In this document: piece after piece, positions 18,990 to 29,146 of the stretch | Position numbering within the stretch: the first letter of the stretch is position 1 | Layout of the letters: every line of letters starts with the position of its first letter | Source: Trichomonas vaginalis G3 | Lineage: Eukaryota > Parabasalia > Trichomonadida > Trichomonadidae | Assembly: GCF_026262505.1 (NCBI RefSeq) | Contig: NC_067208.1 | Location: forward strand, 16,625,962 to 16,689,961 | Reading direction: 5' to 3' | Length of the DNA stretch: 64,000 bases | The notes under the pieces: model-generated | Databases searched by the model: none | Told to the model about the DNA's origin: nothing | The model's input: only the letters and a program-made list of their open reading frames with translations | Translations under genes and position numbers: made by a program

Positions 18990-20756
18990 ATGCCACGTAA
19001 GCTACGTAAGAATATACATAAGAGGAAGAGAGCATTGAAACATCCAATAGTAAAACTGACACCACAACAACAGTTGCAACAACAAATGATGAATGACCCC
19101 ACTATGTTGCAACAAATGTCAAGCAACCCTATGCTTTTAAACCGAGTTATTGGTGCACAGAGTGGAGGTTTAAGAGCGGCACTTTTAGCGAAAATGGCAG
19201 GCTATGGTGGAGCTGCAGACGGAACAGCCTATAACCCTCAAAGTCAAATGAATTTGAGTTCACTCAAAAATCAAATAACAGATGTCAAAAAGTCAAACAT
19301 AGACATACAGAAACAAATAAGTGAAAACGAAAAGAAACTAGAATATGACAGACATACAAAGAAACTCAATGAGTTAAACGTAGAGAAAAAGAAGAAAGAA
19401 GAACAACTGAAAGAACTAAGTACAGAGGAATATGCGAAAAAAGTGTCAGAAAAAGCAGCAGAAGTAGCAAAAATGGAACAAGATGTCATAAATTTGAAAA
19501 ACCATACTACTCAATATAAAATACTGAAAGATGAAGAGATAAAACAAAAAGCCCTGAAGACATATATGGATAGCGATGAGTATAAAAAAGAAGTTGAAGC
19601 AAATGTAAAGGCAGAAAAACTTTTACAGTTGCAAAACCAAACCGTACAGTATGAAAACTTAGCACAAGAAAGTAAAAATAACGACGCGGCTATGCAAAAG
19701 GCAATGAAAAGCGCAGAATATATAAAAGCTAACAATGACTGGTTAGATGCCCAAGCCAACGCTAAAGCAGCCCAGCTTATAGGGTCAATAAGGACAAAAA
19801 TACAAGCGGATGAAGACAGTTCAAATGAAGCTTTAACAAATGCTGACTTTAAGAACGCCTTCGAAGCTCTTCATAGTAAGGTGAAACAAGTGAACGACTT
19901 CTCATCTGGAAAGAAACTGAAGTCTGAAGGTTTCGACAAAGAGTTAAAAGAAGTAGCACAAAATATGACGAAAATAACAGATGCAGCAACGAGACAGGCA
20001 GTTCAAAGTGCCTATGACGCCGTTAGAGCAACTGTTGTGAAAAGTCAAGAAAAAGAGTTACAACAGACCAAAACAGACCTAGTAAATGCTTTCTTAAAAA
20101 CGAAAAGTCAGGTAGGACACTATGCTGCAGATGGAACATATGTGCCAGCTGGTGGAACTTATATACCACCAAACCCTCCAAGAGAAGCACCTGCACCAGG
20201 ACTACCTAAAACATTTACATCGTCACATGGACACAGACACAGGCATGCACCACAACAACAACCAAAACCAACACAACAACCAACAGTTCAAAACACTGCA
20301 CAACAACCAACAGTTCAAAACACTGCACCACAACCAACAGTTCAAAACACTGCACCACAACCAACAGTTCAAAACACTGCACCACAACCACAAACAGAGC
20401 AAGGACATAAAAGAAGTAGAGAACAAGGAAACCAAGAATTCTTAAAAATGCTTAAAGAAGAGTGTGGTTTCCCAGATACTGTTGACTTTAGTGACAGATA
20501 TAAAGAAGCTATTGGAAAGTTCAAGGATGGAAATACTGACCCGAACCTATTTAGCTTTATGGCTCAGCACCAAAACGGATATAATCTCAAACCTGGAAAA
20601 TACAAGCTCGCTAAGGGATATGATTTAATAGCATATCATCCAAATGACATGGATGAATTTACTCCGAGATATTTGATGTCAGAGCTAAATGACAATTCAA
20701 CTTTCGTCATGAAACGCGTAAAAATAGAGACGGAACGAAAGAACAAAAGCTTATGA
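18990..20756 (+). CDS. Polinton coiled-coil protein with PTVQNTA repeats
   Basis: 588 residues starting at an ATG preceded by CTTTACTTAAA. The first 20 residues are strongly basic (RKLRKNIHKRKR), then a Q/M-rich stretch. Residues ~90-300 form long coiled coils rich in K, E and A. Around residues 430-470 the heptapeptide PTVQNTA recurs four times, matched by a 30-base DNA repeat. The C-terminal 120 residues look globular (EECGFPDTVDFSDRYKEAIG). It is the first gene from the left end and overlaps the next gene by ATGA, so the two are probably expressed together. A structural or DNA-condensing role is possible. No family recognised. Confidence 0.7.
   Translation: MPRKLRKNIHKRKRALKHPIVKLTPQQQLQQQMMNDPTMLQQMSSNPMLLNRVIGAQSGGLRAALLAKMAGYGGAADGTAYNPQSQMNLSSLKNQITDVKKSNIDIQKQISENEKKLEYDRHTKKLNELNVEKKKKEEQLKELSTEEYAKKVSEKAAEVAKMEQDVINLKNHTTQYKILKDEEIKQKALKTYMDSDEYKKEVEANVKAEKLLQLQNQTVQYENLAQESKNNDAAMQKAMKSAEYIKANNDWLDAQANAKAAQLIGSIRTKIQADEDSSNEALTNADFKNAFEALHSKVKQVNDFSSGKKLKSEGFDKELKEVAQNMTKITDAATRQAVQSAYDAVRATVVKSQEKELQQTKTDLVNAFLKTKSQVGHYAADGTYVPAGGTYIPPNPPREAPAPGLPKTFTSSHGHRHRHAPQQQPKPTQQPTVQNTAQQPTVQNTAPQPTVQNTAPQPTVQNTAPQPQTEQGHKRSREQGNQEFLKMLKEECGFPDTVDFSDRYKEAIGKFKDGNTDPNLFSFMAQHQNGYNLKPGKYKLAKGYDLIAYHPNDMDEFTPRYLMSELNDNSTFVMKRVKIETERKNKSL
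20260..20390 (+). repeat. Coding tandem repeat, 30-bp unit, 4 copies
   Basis: The unit CAACCAACAGTTCAAAACAC plus TGCACCA codes for QPTVQNTAP. The copies are nearly identical, which suggests recent slippage. Confidence 0.85.
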
Positions 20757-21703
20757 ATGCGGATGACGTAGATAGGGAAATTGTTGAAAACGGTCTCGGA
20801 ATATATGAAATGCCAGCAGATGAGGTACAAGAAACTCCACAGGAAGAAGTTCAGATACAACCAGACATGGAAGAAATAGTTCAGCAACAACAGCTAGAAG
20901 AGCCTGAAGGAAACGAACAAGTCCTTCCTTTGGAAACTAACTTCACAGAACTAGATGAAGATTTGGAACAGCCGAAAAATCTTGACCCTCAACAAGAGTA
21001 TGCGGAGAATATGGAATATTTCCAAGAGTCTAAAAAAAATTCGACTGACATAGTAGAAGAATATCGAAAAATGTTTGCCGACATACAAAAGACTCCAACA
21101 CCAGATGAAAATATTCAGCATAGAATGGAAGCACTGAAAGAAAATGTACACAAATACAACAACCCTTTTTACTTACGAGCATTTAACGTTCAATCTTCGG
21201 ATGAACTCGGTGAAAATAAAAGGTTAAATTTCAAGAAAACATATAGAAATGAAACATTGTTTAAAGTTCATTCAGAACCTAACCAAGATGGAAACAAACC
21301 TACTTTTGTTTCTGCAGACGATGGAACTACAATGAGATGGGGTCATAAAGCTAATCCAGATAGGTGGTTCATAAACTTACAACCTCAATTCCAAGAAGTT
21401 GTAGACGCAATGGAAGTGAATGGTGAACCAGATATAGCTGGTATTTTCAGCGCGGCTTTAATGCCATTGAAAGATATGAAAGATGCAGATATTTTGAACC
21501 AGTATGAAATGAACATGGCTGATGGAAATATAACACCTGACGTTCTAAAACATTTATCTCAAAGAACTACACAGAACCATAGAGATGGTATATTTGGTGA
21601 AGAGTTTAGAAAGAAAGTTAGGGAGGGAGAAAGAGAACCTATTGTACATGACCTTGCAAATGAAAGTTTGCAAAATGTCAAAAACTTACTTTGCAGACAA
21701 TGA
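20753..21703 (+). CDS. Polinton acidic unknown protein, 316 aa
   Basis: Begins in the ATGA overlap with the upstream gene. The first ~100 residues are very acidic and Q/E-rich (EEVQIQPDMEEIVQQQQLEE). The rest is mixed helix with aromatic residues (PFYLRAFNVQSSDELG, MRWGHKANPDRWFINLQPQF). No domain recognised. The position between the repeat-bearing coiled-coil gene and the capsid remnant suggests a virion or assembly function, which is inference only. Confidence 0.65.
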   Translation: MNADDVDREIVENGLGIYEMPADEVQETPQEEVQIQPDMEEIVQQQQLEEPEGNEQVLPLETNFTELDEDLEQPKNLDPQQEYAENMEYFQESKKNSTDIVEEYRKMFADIQKTPTPDENIQHRMEALKENVHKYNNPFYLRAFNVQSSDELGENKRLNFKKTYRNETLFKVHSEPNQDGNKPTFVSADDGTTMRWGHKANPDRWFINLQPQFQEVVDAMEVNGEPDIAGIFSAALMPLKDMKDADILNQYEMNMADGNITPDVLKHLSQRTTQNHRDGIFGEEFRKKVREGEREPIVHDLANESLQNVKNLLCRQ

Positions 21704-22226
21704 AATGAGAAGGGATGAATATTTAAGAAAACTCAAATGGACAGTACCAAATGAAATGTTAGTATTGAAAAACATGTTCCTTGACAAAATAAAACCAACT
21801 ACAGAAATAAACGACGCAAGACTGAAAGATTGGGTAAAAGCTTTCCCATTCACAAAAGATATAGTTGGTAACATGGAAAGAAAACCAGAATGGCTACAAA
21901 AACATATATTTGGAAACGAGCTTATTCCATATGGACAGGCTCTGTTTGAAGAGCTTGAACCAGAAACTCAGGACAGAGTCATGCAAACAATAAGCGACGA
22001 CTCAAATACAAACTATGACAAACTCTTTCTAGGATATAGGTTACCTGAGATGGGCGACCAGAGCCAAAAGGCAAAAAGGACATGGGAAATTTGCAACATA
22101 CTAGATGAACATAATGCAAAGATGCAACAACTTCAAGCAGAGGGCAATGAAGGAAAAAGAAGAGTTAAAAACTCAGTCAGGAAGAAAGTAAAGCTTGGTC
22201 CACGTGGGTTCTATTATGACATATAA
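21675..22226 (+). CDS. Polinton small unknown protein, 183 aa
   Basis: Starts at the ATG at 21675 (MSKTYFADNEMRRDEYL), overlapping the end of the preceding gene by 29 bases. The frame is open further upstream only inside that gene. The protein is helical and ends in a basic tail (GKRRVKNSVRKKVKLGPRGF). It lies directly before the capsid gene remnant. Function unknown. Confidence 0.65.
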   Translation: MSKTYFADNEMRRDEYLRKLKWTVPNEMLVLKNMFLDKIKPTTEINDARLKDWVKAFPFTKDIVGNMERKPEWLQKHIFGNELIPYGQALFEELEPETQDRVMQTISDDSNTNYDKLFLGYRLPEMGDQSQKAKRTWEICNILDEHNAKMQQLQAEGNEGKRRVKNSVRKKVKLGPRGFYYDI

Positions 22227-22258
22227 ATCCAACTATTCTATATTTTTACTCATATGAA

Positions 22259-23865
22259 ATGTACGCCGCTCAGAATATAACGCCAACAGTTTTGGATGCT
22301 ATGAATGGAAATGTTTCGAATGTATAACGAATGCGACAATGCCATTAGAAGGTCAGAAATAGTTCCTGGAACTTACGAATATACAACTGCTGTTTCTTAT
22401 GGAAACGTAGGTGAGTTTGGAGAAGGTTTTCAACAACAGTAGATATTGCTTGCGACAGGTTTCATATAATTTCTATTGACAAACTCTTTCTTATACGTGG
22501 AACAAGACATTGAAATAAAAACCTTCTGCCAAGTTGTCTGACAAGAAAGGTTGCAATGGAATTTTCTATGTCGGATACCAATATGCTCCAGAAGTTTTCA
22601 TGGGATATAAGATATCTAACTCTGACTTAGTTCAAACAGTAACATGGGCAAACTATGAATGGTTCGCTTTGAGAAAATCAGTACAACCACAAGCTAGAGA
22701 ACAAACAGACCAGTATGCAAATATTGAGAAAATAAGAAGACTTGACCCTAACGTTCCAGGAGTTTATTGTTAACGCTTTCTGGACAAACTGCAGCAGCAG
22801 TAAACAAGTAAAACTGAAACTTAGAGTTTTTTGTCATCTTATCTCAGGTTTTTTAAGATACTTGCCAAACTGGGCAGGAAAATTTCTATCGAACTTATCC
22901 AAGCAAAAATAACTTAGTCATTGCATCGCACCAACGCAAGACCCATTCACTCTTACAGACGTAGTGGGAACAAATAAAACGTCATTCGCCGACTTTTGCA
23001 AAACAAAGTTGACTTAGACTTTGGTTTCTCAAACCTCAACACTGAAGTAAACTATTATTTCCAATGCTGCTGGAGATGCTTGGGACCCAGTTAAGTTCAC
23101 ATGCGAAAAGTTTGAATGCAAGAGAATAGAAAGCAGACTTGCAGTCTATATGTTGGACCCAGATATTTCAAATGCTTTAGCTGCCAAATATATTGCAGTT
23201 CCACTTATGTTCCCTATACACCAAATATCTGTCAAAGACTTTGCAGGTGAAGTTGGAAACCAAAGTGCTGACCCAGGTGCAAGAACAGATATTGCCTTAA
23301 CAACTGCAATGAAACATGCAGATACTATGTTTGTACTGTTCAGACGAACCTATAAATGACTATTCTTGCTTCTACAACCCTGGTATTAAATATCATATAA
23401 ACATAGATGGCCAATACTATCCAAGAGAAGAATATTCTACAGTTGAGGATATGAGGTCATACAACTTGACATTAGATGCTATGAACTTTAACAACAACTT
23501 CACAACAACCATTAACCCTGAAATGCAAAGTTCTATTATGCCATATGTTTGAAAGTATGGACTCATACAGGAGGTCAAAAAACTCAATATACAAATGGAG
23601 ACCGTTCAAACTTTTGGCTTGGCATTCCATTTGCTGACTCAGAAGACTTTATGGGTGGTATTTCAACTGTTGGTACTGTACAAATACAATATACTGGTGA
23701 CAGAGACGGTCCAGATGAACTGAGAGCAAAGAAGTTTACAAAACCAATAGCACTTTTCACGGAAGATGCTCTTTTGAAGATTCGTTCGATGAAACCTGCT
23801 GGGGCGCTCCTCAGATTGGCATAACGACAGCTTCCATCGAGCAGATTTTGGCAGCAGGTCAGTAA
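22259..23865 (+). pseudogene. Polinton major capsid protein gene, fossil
   Basis: Remnant of a long strand-rich protein. Recognisable stretches include GIFYVGYQYAPEVFMGYKI, a block with IAVPLMFPIHQISV, NPGIKYHINIDGQYYPREEY and DAMNFNNNF near the end. Position, size (about 1.6 kb) and the IDGQYYP-type block match the double jelly-roll major capsid proteins of Polintons. The copy is broken, with about five breaks. The call as capsid rests on context and pattern, not on a search. Confidence 0.6.
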
Positions 23866-24178
23866 GTTGTTCTTGAACTGACTTCTCTCCGTCAAATATT
23901 GACAGTACGCCAGTTTTGACATAAAATTGTAAGATAAACTTACCTTTAGAAATATCTGTAAGTTTTGTTGTTATATTTTTGTCTGCTTCAAGAACTTTCA
24001 CCATTTCATTTATACCAACTTTCTTTGCTTTATGAAAATATTTAGGTTCAGCAAATATTGCTATTCTATAACATTTTCCATTGTTTGTGTAAAGAACTAT
24101 TCTGTCAATGTATTTGTATTGTTTGTGAGTATAAACTTTGTTCTGCTTCAATTCAATAAGATATCCGAATACGTCCAT
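23860..24178 (-). CDS. Polinton small minus-strand ORF
   Basis: Starts at the ATG at 24178, 18 bp from the oppositely directed gene at 24197. The first ~105 residues look like a small alpha/beta protein (IELKQNKVYTHKQYKYIDRI, KCYRIAIFAEPKYF). The open frame runs on over the end of the capsid remnant, so the true 3' end is not clear. No family recognised. Confidence 0.45.
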
Positions 24179-24196
24179 CTTTTTATTCTAAGTAAA
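24179..24196. promoter_or_regulatory. Divergent 18-bp start-to-start spacer
   Basis: The sequence CTTTTTATTCTAAGTAAA lies between the two opposed ATG codons. A nearly identical spacer (TTTTATTCTAGATAAAT) separates another divergent pair at 39652-39668, so the motif TTTTATTCTA is probably a promoter element of the Polinton. Confidence 0.55.
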
Positions 24197-24777
24197 ATGT
24201 CATTTCCGAAAAATAGAAGCGTAAGTGTTTCAAAAGGTTTAATGGCGGTGGCAGATGTGAAGTTAAATTCACCAACTCAAACAAACAGTCAAAGTGTTAT
24301 TGTCAATGTCAAAGAAAGAGATGTTGAAGTGGGGAAACCATACGAAGACCAAGATGGTATAACAATAGTTCCTGTAAAAGAACAACCAACATATCCTGAA
24401 GTTAGCAGAGACTTAAGTTCTGTGCAGATATTCGAAAACGACTACCAACAACTGAAAGACAAACTTAAAACTCAGGAGAAGATTTGTCAAGCTTTAGTAT
24501 AATGTTAAACTTGGTCGAACACAACCCTGTAAAAGTGAACTTCATATGTTCATTGCACCTCGTGAAGTTTTGAAAGAACTATTGAAACTTTTGACAGAGG
24601 CAGACGATATAACATCAAAGAAATAGAACCCGACATTGCTTGCTGTGGTGTTTGCATATAATGTCATTGACAAGATATACGTTATGAAAGGAGGTGAAAC
24701 GTTGAACTTAAAATATAGTTTCCCAGACGTCATAAAAATATTTGACGACCACAACATTTCATTAAAATTTATTTGCT
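24197..24777 (+). pseudogene. Polinton unknown gene, fossil
   Basis: Begins with a clear ATG (MSFPKNRSVSVSKGLMAVAD) and a hydrophilic N-terminal part containing VNVKERDVEVGKPYEDQDG. Later pieces include FNIAPREVLKEL-like and NLKYSFPDVIKIFDDHN-like stretches. Broken, about two breaks. It lies in the structural gene block after the capsid, and function is not recognised. Confidence 0.45.
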
Positions 24778-24783
24778 AAGTAA

Positions 24784-25589
24784 ATGGCAGAAGATATAAT
24801 GGTTTATAATCTATTACGACTAAAAACCCTGAGTCATATAATTCTATAACAACAACTTACAAAGTCCTCAAGGACGATATTGTAAACTAACCTTAAACAC
24901 AATGACGACTAAAGCTTGTTTTGCTCTTTTGACACCAGAAGACTTTATTGTTGTGAATGGTAAAAAAATACTTCTTTGAAGATACTTACTCAGATATACC
25001 ACCAAACAGGTTTGTTGATATTTTTAATACTTTAAGACGGATGTAACATGTGCTGCAACTAGAGCAGGTTTCATTATGTTTGGATGTCCGACTGAGTTTA
25101 CTATAAACGATTATGAGCTATAATACAAAACTTATATCTGGTTTTTACTACCAACAGTTTCCTATAACAGGAAAAGGTGTCATACAAGGTTTGTCTGTTC
25201 CATTGACTTTAAGTACACCTATTTTATATATTGTTTCAAACTTAGGTTCAAAGTGTTATTCGAATGTCGACAGAAACTACTATGACCAAAAGATACTCAT
25301 GCGTATAAACAACACATTCTCTGCTGGTTTGCCTATTGTTCATTCGAATGCAGAGTTTTCAGCTTTAGTGAACTCAAACACTTTAGCAAACATAAACTTA
25401 ACCTTAGTCACGCAAACTTTGTTCCTGTAAAACTTTTATGTCCTATGTATTGTCAATGACGGCAGAAAGTTTCGAATTGGAAGATGCAACTGGTGAAAGT
25501 ATTGTATTACAAGAACAACTTCAACAACAAATAGCTCAAGAACAACAAATGCAACAAATGGAACAACAAAGTCAAGATATAAAAAAATA
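24784..25589 (+). pseudogene. Polinton strand-rich structural gene (possible minor capsid), fossil
   Basis: The remnant starts with MAEDIMVYN and ends with a glutamine-rich tail (EQQMQQMEQQSQD). The middle piece (KLISGFYYQQFPITGKGVIQ, LTLSTPILYIVSNLGSK) is strand-rich and could belong to a jelly-roll minor capsid or penton. Broken, about four breaks. The identity is inference from position and composition. Confidence 0.4.
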
Positions 25590-25612
25590 ATATTTTTTTT
25601 ATTTTTATAAAA

Positions 25613-26805
25613 ATGTACAGAATAGATGTTTCAGATTTTTATGACTTCCAAGCATTCAGAAATATGTGTCCATTTCGAGACTATAAAAAGCAGTCGAGAA
25701 TTTGAAACGTTTAGTCATTTATGTTGACTCTGCCCCAGAATGTTATGTTATGAAAGAATGGGATTTGTCTTTAACAAACCAAGAGCAACAATAGTTTCAG
25801 AAACAAGAATGTAGACAGAAACTTAAAAATAAAAGTTGTACAAGTTGGCATGAAGATGTTAGATGCTTGGGATATCTTATTGTCAAAAGTTAGAAGATTT
25901 TTCAGTTCGAAGCAGTATAAAGTTTTATACACCTTTCTCCAAACTTCTATTCTATCTTCACTGGATATAAATACGAACAAGTAGAATGGAAAGAAAATAT
26001 TATAGAAGCTTGGTTAGACCATGTCAAAAAATTATATGCAATGGAAACGAAAGAGTCTATGAGTATATCTTATGTTGGTTTGCAAACATCTTACAACATC
26101 CAAGTGCTAAAAATGAAACTGCTCTCATTATAATTGGAAAACAAGGAACAGGTAAGAACACTTTCTTTACAGATATCTTGTGCAAACTGTTAGGCTATTC
26201 GAACCCGAATATGACAAACTTAGAAAACATCTGTGGCAAGTTTAACTCCTCAATTGAGAATATGAAACTTATAGTATGTAACGAACTTCAAAGTATAGAT
26301 ACAACAAAAGTTTTAAACTCAGATGCTTTGAAGAGTCTTATAACAGACAAAGTTGGAGTTGTTGAAAGAAAATATAAAGACCAAAGAGTTTGTGAAAATG
26401 TTGCAAAACTTCATATATGGTTTCAAACAATACTGTTCCGATGAGTTAGAAAGTTCTGACAGAAGATATGTAGTTGTCAGAACGTCAGATTCTCATATGC
26501 AAGATACAGAATATTTTGACGACTTAGCAGAAACTTTGACATCTGACTTTTACAACCACTTGTTCTCATATTTCATGACATTAGATATTTCAAAGTTCAA
26601 TCCAAGACAAATTCCACATACCGAGAGAAAGACAAACATTGTTAGAAGCAAACAAGAGTGTATATGAACTGTTTATAGATGAGACTAACTTTGAGTGTTT
26701 AGATGAAAGGTCATTGTACGATTCATATAAACAGTATTGTCAAGAGTATGGTTATATGGCAGCGTCTAAACGAACATTCTTGGCAATGTCAAAAATCTTT
26801 TAGAC
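25613..26805 (+). pseudogene. Polinton SF3 (D5-like) helicase, fossil
   Basis: Contains a Walker A GKQGTGKNTF and a Walker B-like region ending in VCNELQS, followed by a polar loop and sensor region (NSDALKSLITDKVGVVERKYK), the order seen in superfamily 3 helicases of the poxvirus D5 / virophage type. A C-terminal piece with YDSYKQYCQEYGYM matches the small DNA-binding module often found behind D5 helicases. Such enzymes unwind DNA during replication. Broken, about three breaks. SF3 helicases are common in virophages and some Polinton-like viruses. Confidence 0.75.
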
Positions 26806-26881
26806 ATACAGAACGGCGTATATACAAAGAAAAATTTTTCTGAGTAAATTTAAAAAAATATTTTTTTATCCGATAGAAAAG

Positions 26882-27301
26882 ATGACGAAATATATTTCAG
26901 TCAACAAGTACATGACAGAAGTCAAAGAAGAACTAGACCCATTCGCTTATTTGAATGTTTACTTCTACCATTTTGAAAAGTCTTCATTCAGCAAAGTTTG
27001 GAACATCGAACCAGTTAAGTTTGCTATTGTGACTAAAAATGGTGCGAAATTTGAAGACTTAGACATAGAAGGTTTGTTAGCAGTCAAAGAAAATTTTGAC
27101 AGAAGGTTTTCAAACCTTAAAGAAGGCAAAGCATACAAACTTGTTATACCTTATGAACCAAAGAAAGCAGACGACTATGAATATTATGAGTCTAAGATAG
27201 TTGAAGTTCAAGGTAAATTAGGTAAAAAGATTTTAGAGTCTAAGCCAGTGTTTGCTCCTAAAGAGGAAGAGAACATTGACATTGACCCAGAAATGTTCTA
27301 A
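26882..27301 (+). CDS. Polinton small protein with acidic tail (ssDNA-binding candidate)
   Basis: 139 residues from an ATG shortly after a T-rich stretch. The body is alpha/beta (YLNVYFYHFEKSSFSKVWNI, YKLVIPYEPKKADDYEYY) and the last residues are strongly acidic and end in phenylalanine (EEENIDIDPEMF). Single-stranded DNA-binding proteins of phages and bacteria often end in such an acidic tail with an aromatic tip, and the gene follows the helicase remnant. This is only a suggestion; no OB-fold signature was confirmed. Confidence 0.6.
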   Translation: MTKYISVNKYMTEVKEELDPFAYLNVYFYHFEKSSFSKVWNIEPVKFAIVTKNGAKFEDLDIEGLLAVKENFDRRFSNLKEGKAYKLVIPYEPKKADDYEYYESKIVEVQGKLGKKILESKPVFAPKEEENIDIDPEMF

Positions 27302-27318
27302 AAATAAAATTTTATTTT

Positions 27319-27642
27319 TTACATGTCAAATTTCTTTTTCTCTGGTTCAGGTTCTTTCTTCTCTTCTTCTACTTTCTTTTCTTTCTTTTCTCTCTTCTTC
27401 TTCTTCTCTGGTGGAGTTATGTCAAATTTGGCGCAACCATATTTATGTAAAAGTTCTTTGTCCTTTAATAGCTCTTCTATTCTGTTTTCTATTTCATCTT
27501 CAAGAACAGCGCATGTGCCTTCTTTGCATTCTAAGAACTTTTGTTGGACTTCATCTCTCCAAGAGGCGTCATCTCTGTCAACAAGTCTGTCATTGACAAA
27601 CTTAAAGACTTCTCTGCCTAATGTTTTTATGGTTCTTGTCAT
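27319..27642 (-). CDS. Polinton small charged protein, 107 aa
   Basis: Minus-strand gene convergent with the preceding one. The helical N-terminal part contains GREVFKFVNDRLVDRDDASW and an acidic helix. The C-terminal 40 residues are a K/E/P-only tail. No family recognised. The opposite-strand frames over the tail are shadows of the low-complexity sequence. Confidence 0.6.
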   Translation of the reverse strand: MTRTIKTLGREVFKFVNDRLVDRDDASWRDEVQQKFLECKEGTCAVLEDEIENRIEELLKDKELLHKYGCAKFDITPPEKKKKREKKEKKVEEEKKEPEPEKKKFDM

Positions 27643-27703
27643 ATTCCCAGAAACAGAACTTTAGAACAAATTCACCTTTCTTGTTTACACTATGTAAGAT
27701 TTT

Positions 27704-28666
27704 ATGGTCGACAGATGTTTTGCTGTCAAAAAGCTTGTCTCGAATATAGATAGCGAAATCGCTAGACATTTTCAAAAAGATAAAAATTTTAATTTTTCTA
27801 AAAATATGTTAGAAAAAAAGTTTGCTGACATTGACAAGAAATTTGAGAATGTTTTAAACAAGAACAAGAGGAAGTTAGAAAATGCTCAGATAAAACCTAT
27901 ACATGACAAGTTCTTATTTGCTCAGAATGGTATAACAGGTCTAATCGCACCACCTGGGTCGGGTAAGACTTTCACTTATCTTAAAATGGCTGCACAACAA
28001 CAAGAACTAGATGAGAAGAACCCATTCTATGAGTTAGTTGTTATTTGTAGTACTTCTGGTCAATTTGACCAAACCGTCAATTCGTTCAAAGATATTATAA
28101 AGAAGTCTAAGTTAGTATGTATAAAAGACTCTGAGTTGTTAGATTGGATAAAGAAGTACCAAAGAAGAGTTTTGAAGTACAATGCTATAAATGAGTATAT
28201 AAACTCGAAGTTTAAAGACCCAAATGAGGAAATGCAGAGAATATTAGAGAAGAAACACTTCAGAAACAAACAGAAAGAGATAGAATACATTTCGAAGAAA
28301 TTGCAATCGTACGATTGGAAGACTTACCCTCACAGATGTCTTCTTATCTTAGATGATTTCGCCTCTCATCCTTTGTTAAAGAACAGAGAACAAGATATGT
28401 GTCGAATTCTTAAGAAGCTCAGACACTTTAACATCTCAGTTGTCATTTGTGTACAGACAGCAAAGAGTTTAAGTAAAGATGTTAAAAGAATACTTACTGA
28501 CATTATACTTTTCCCTGGATTGTCCGAAGACGATTTCATGGAACTTATGAAAGAGTCCATGGCAGGTAAGTTTGACAGACATGAACTATGGGAGAAGTAC
28601 AAAGTCATACAAGACCCTCATACTCTTTCAGAATTCATATCTACGCAAACAAAGTTCAAATTGTAA
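27704..28666 (+). CDS. Polinton genome-packaging ATPase (FtsK/HerA, A32-like)
   Basis: 320 residues, open. Walker A GLIAPPGSGKT is at 79-89 and Walker B LLILDDF at 213-219. A downstream strand ending in an uncharged Gln (VVICVQTAKSLSKDVK) matches the sensor motif of A32-like ATPases. The family pumps DNA into capsids in NCLDV, virophages and Polintons. The N-terminal 70 residues are a charged helical region. It sits in the middle of the element after the helicase and small genes. The family call is firm. Confidence 0.88.
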   Translation: MVDRCFAVKKLVSNIDSEIARHFQKDKNFNFSKNMLEKKFADIDKKFENVLNKNKRKLENAQIKPIHDKFLFAQNGITGLIAPPGSGKTFTYLKMAAQQQELDEKNPFYELVVICSTSGQFDQTVNSFKDIIKKSKLVCIKDSELLDWIKKYQRRVLKYNAINEYINSKFKDPNEEMQRILEKKHFRNKQKEIEYISKKLQSYDWKTYPHRCLLILDDFASHPLLKNREQDMCRILKKLRHFNISVVICVQTAKSLSKDVKRILTDIILFPGLSEDDFMELMKESMAGKFDRHELWEKYKVIQDPHTLSEFISTQTKFKL

Positions 28667-28779
28667 AAAGTCAAGCTTGAAAAATGTAAGTGTTTAGTCT
28701 TAGTAAGTCTGTTGTGGTGCTGGGGCTGTCGGTTCTTCTGGCTTTGGAAGACATTCAGGAAGAGGGACGTGAGACATTC

Positions 28780-29048
28780 GTTTGTGTCCTGTCGGAAGGA
28801 AGAACTTTTCCAGTTGTCGGGAAAAACTTTTCCTGTCGGAAGGAAGGACTCGGAATGTTGGAAGGAAAAATTTTTCCAGTTGTCGGGAAAAAAGTTCTCA
28901 ATTTTCGAAAATTTGAATGGTTTACGGACGGACAACAGGAAAATTTTTTCCAGTTGTCGGGAAAATTTTTTCTTGTCGGATGGAAAAACTTTTTCTGTCG
29001 GAAGGAAGAACTTTTCTTGTCGGATGGAAGGACTCGGAATGCCAGAAG
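28780..29048. repeat. Degenerate GTCGG repeats
   Basis: A stretch built from variants of CCAGTTGTCGGGAAAAA and CTGTCGGAAGGAAGGA words, about 12 partial units. All frames stay open over it because of its composition, but none looks like a protein. It lies between the ATPase and the KilA-N genes. Confidence 0.7.
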
Positions 29049-29146
29049 GATTTGACAAGACAATTTACCATCTAGAGCTACATGAGCCATCTTTGGTGTC
29101 AAGCTTGAAAAATAAATGGTTCATTTACTCTGCTTGTTTGAAGTTG

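Noticed and set aside
20122-20445. H/N/Q-rich plus frame and its minus-strand W/C-rich partner
   Set aside because: Shadows of the PTVQNTA-coding repeat in the real gene.
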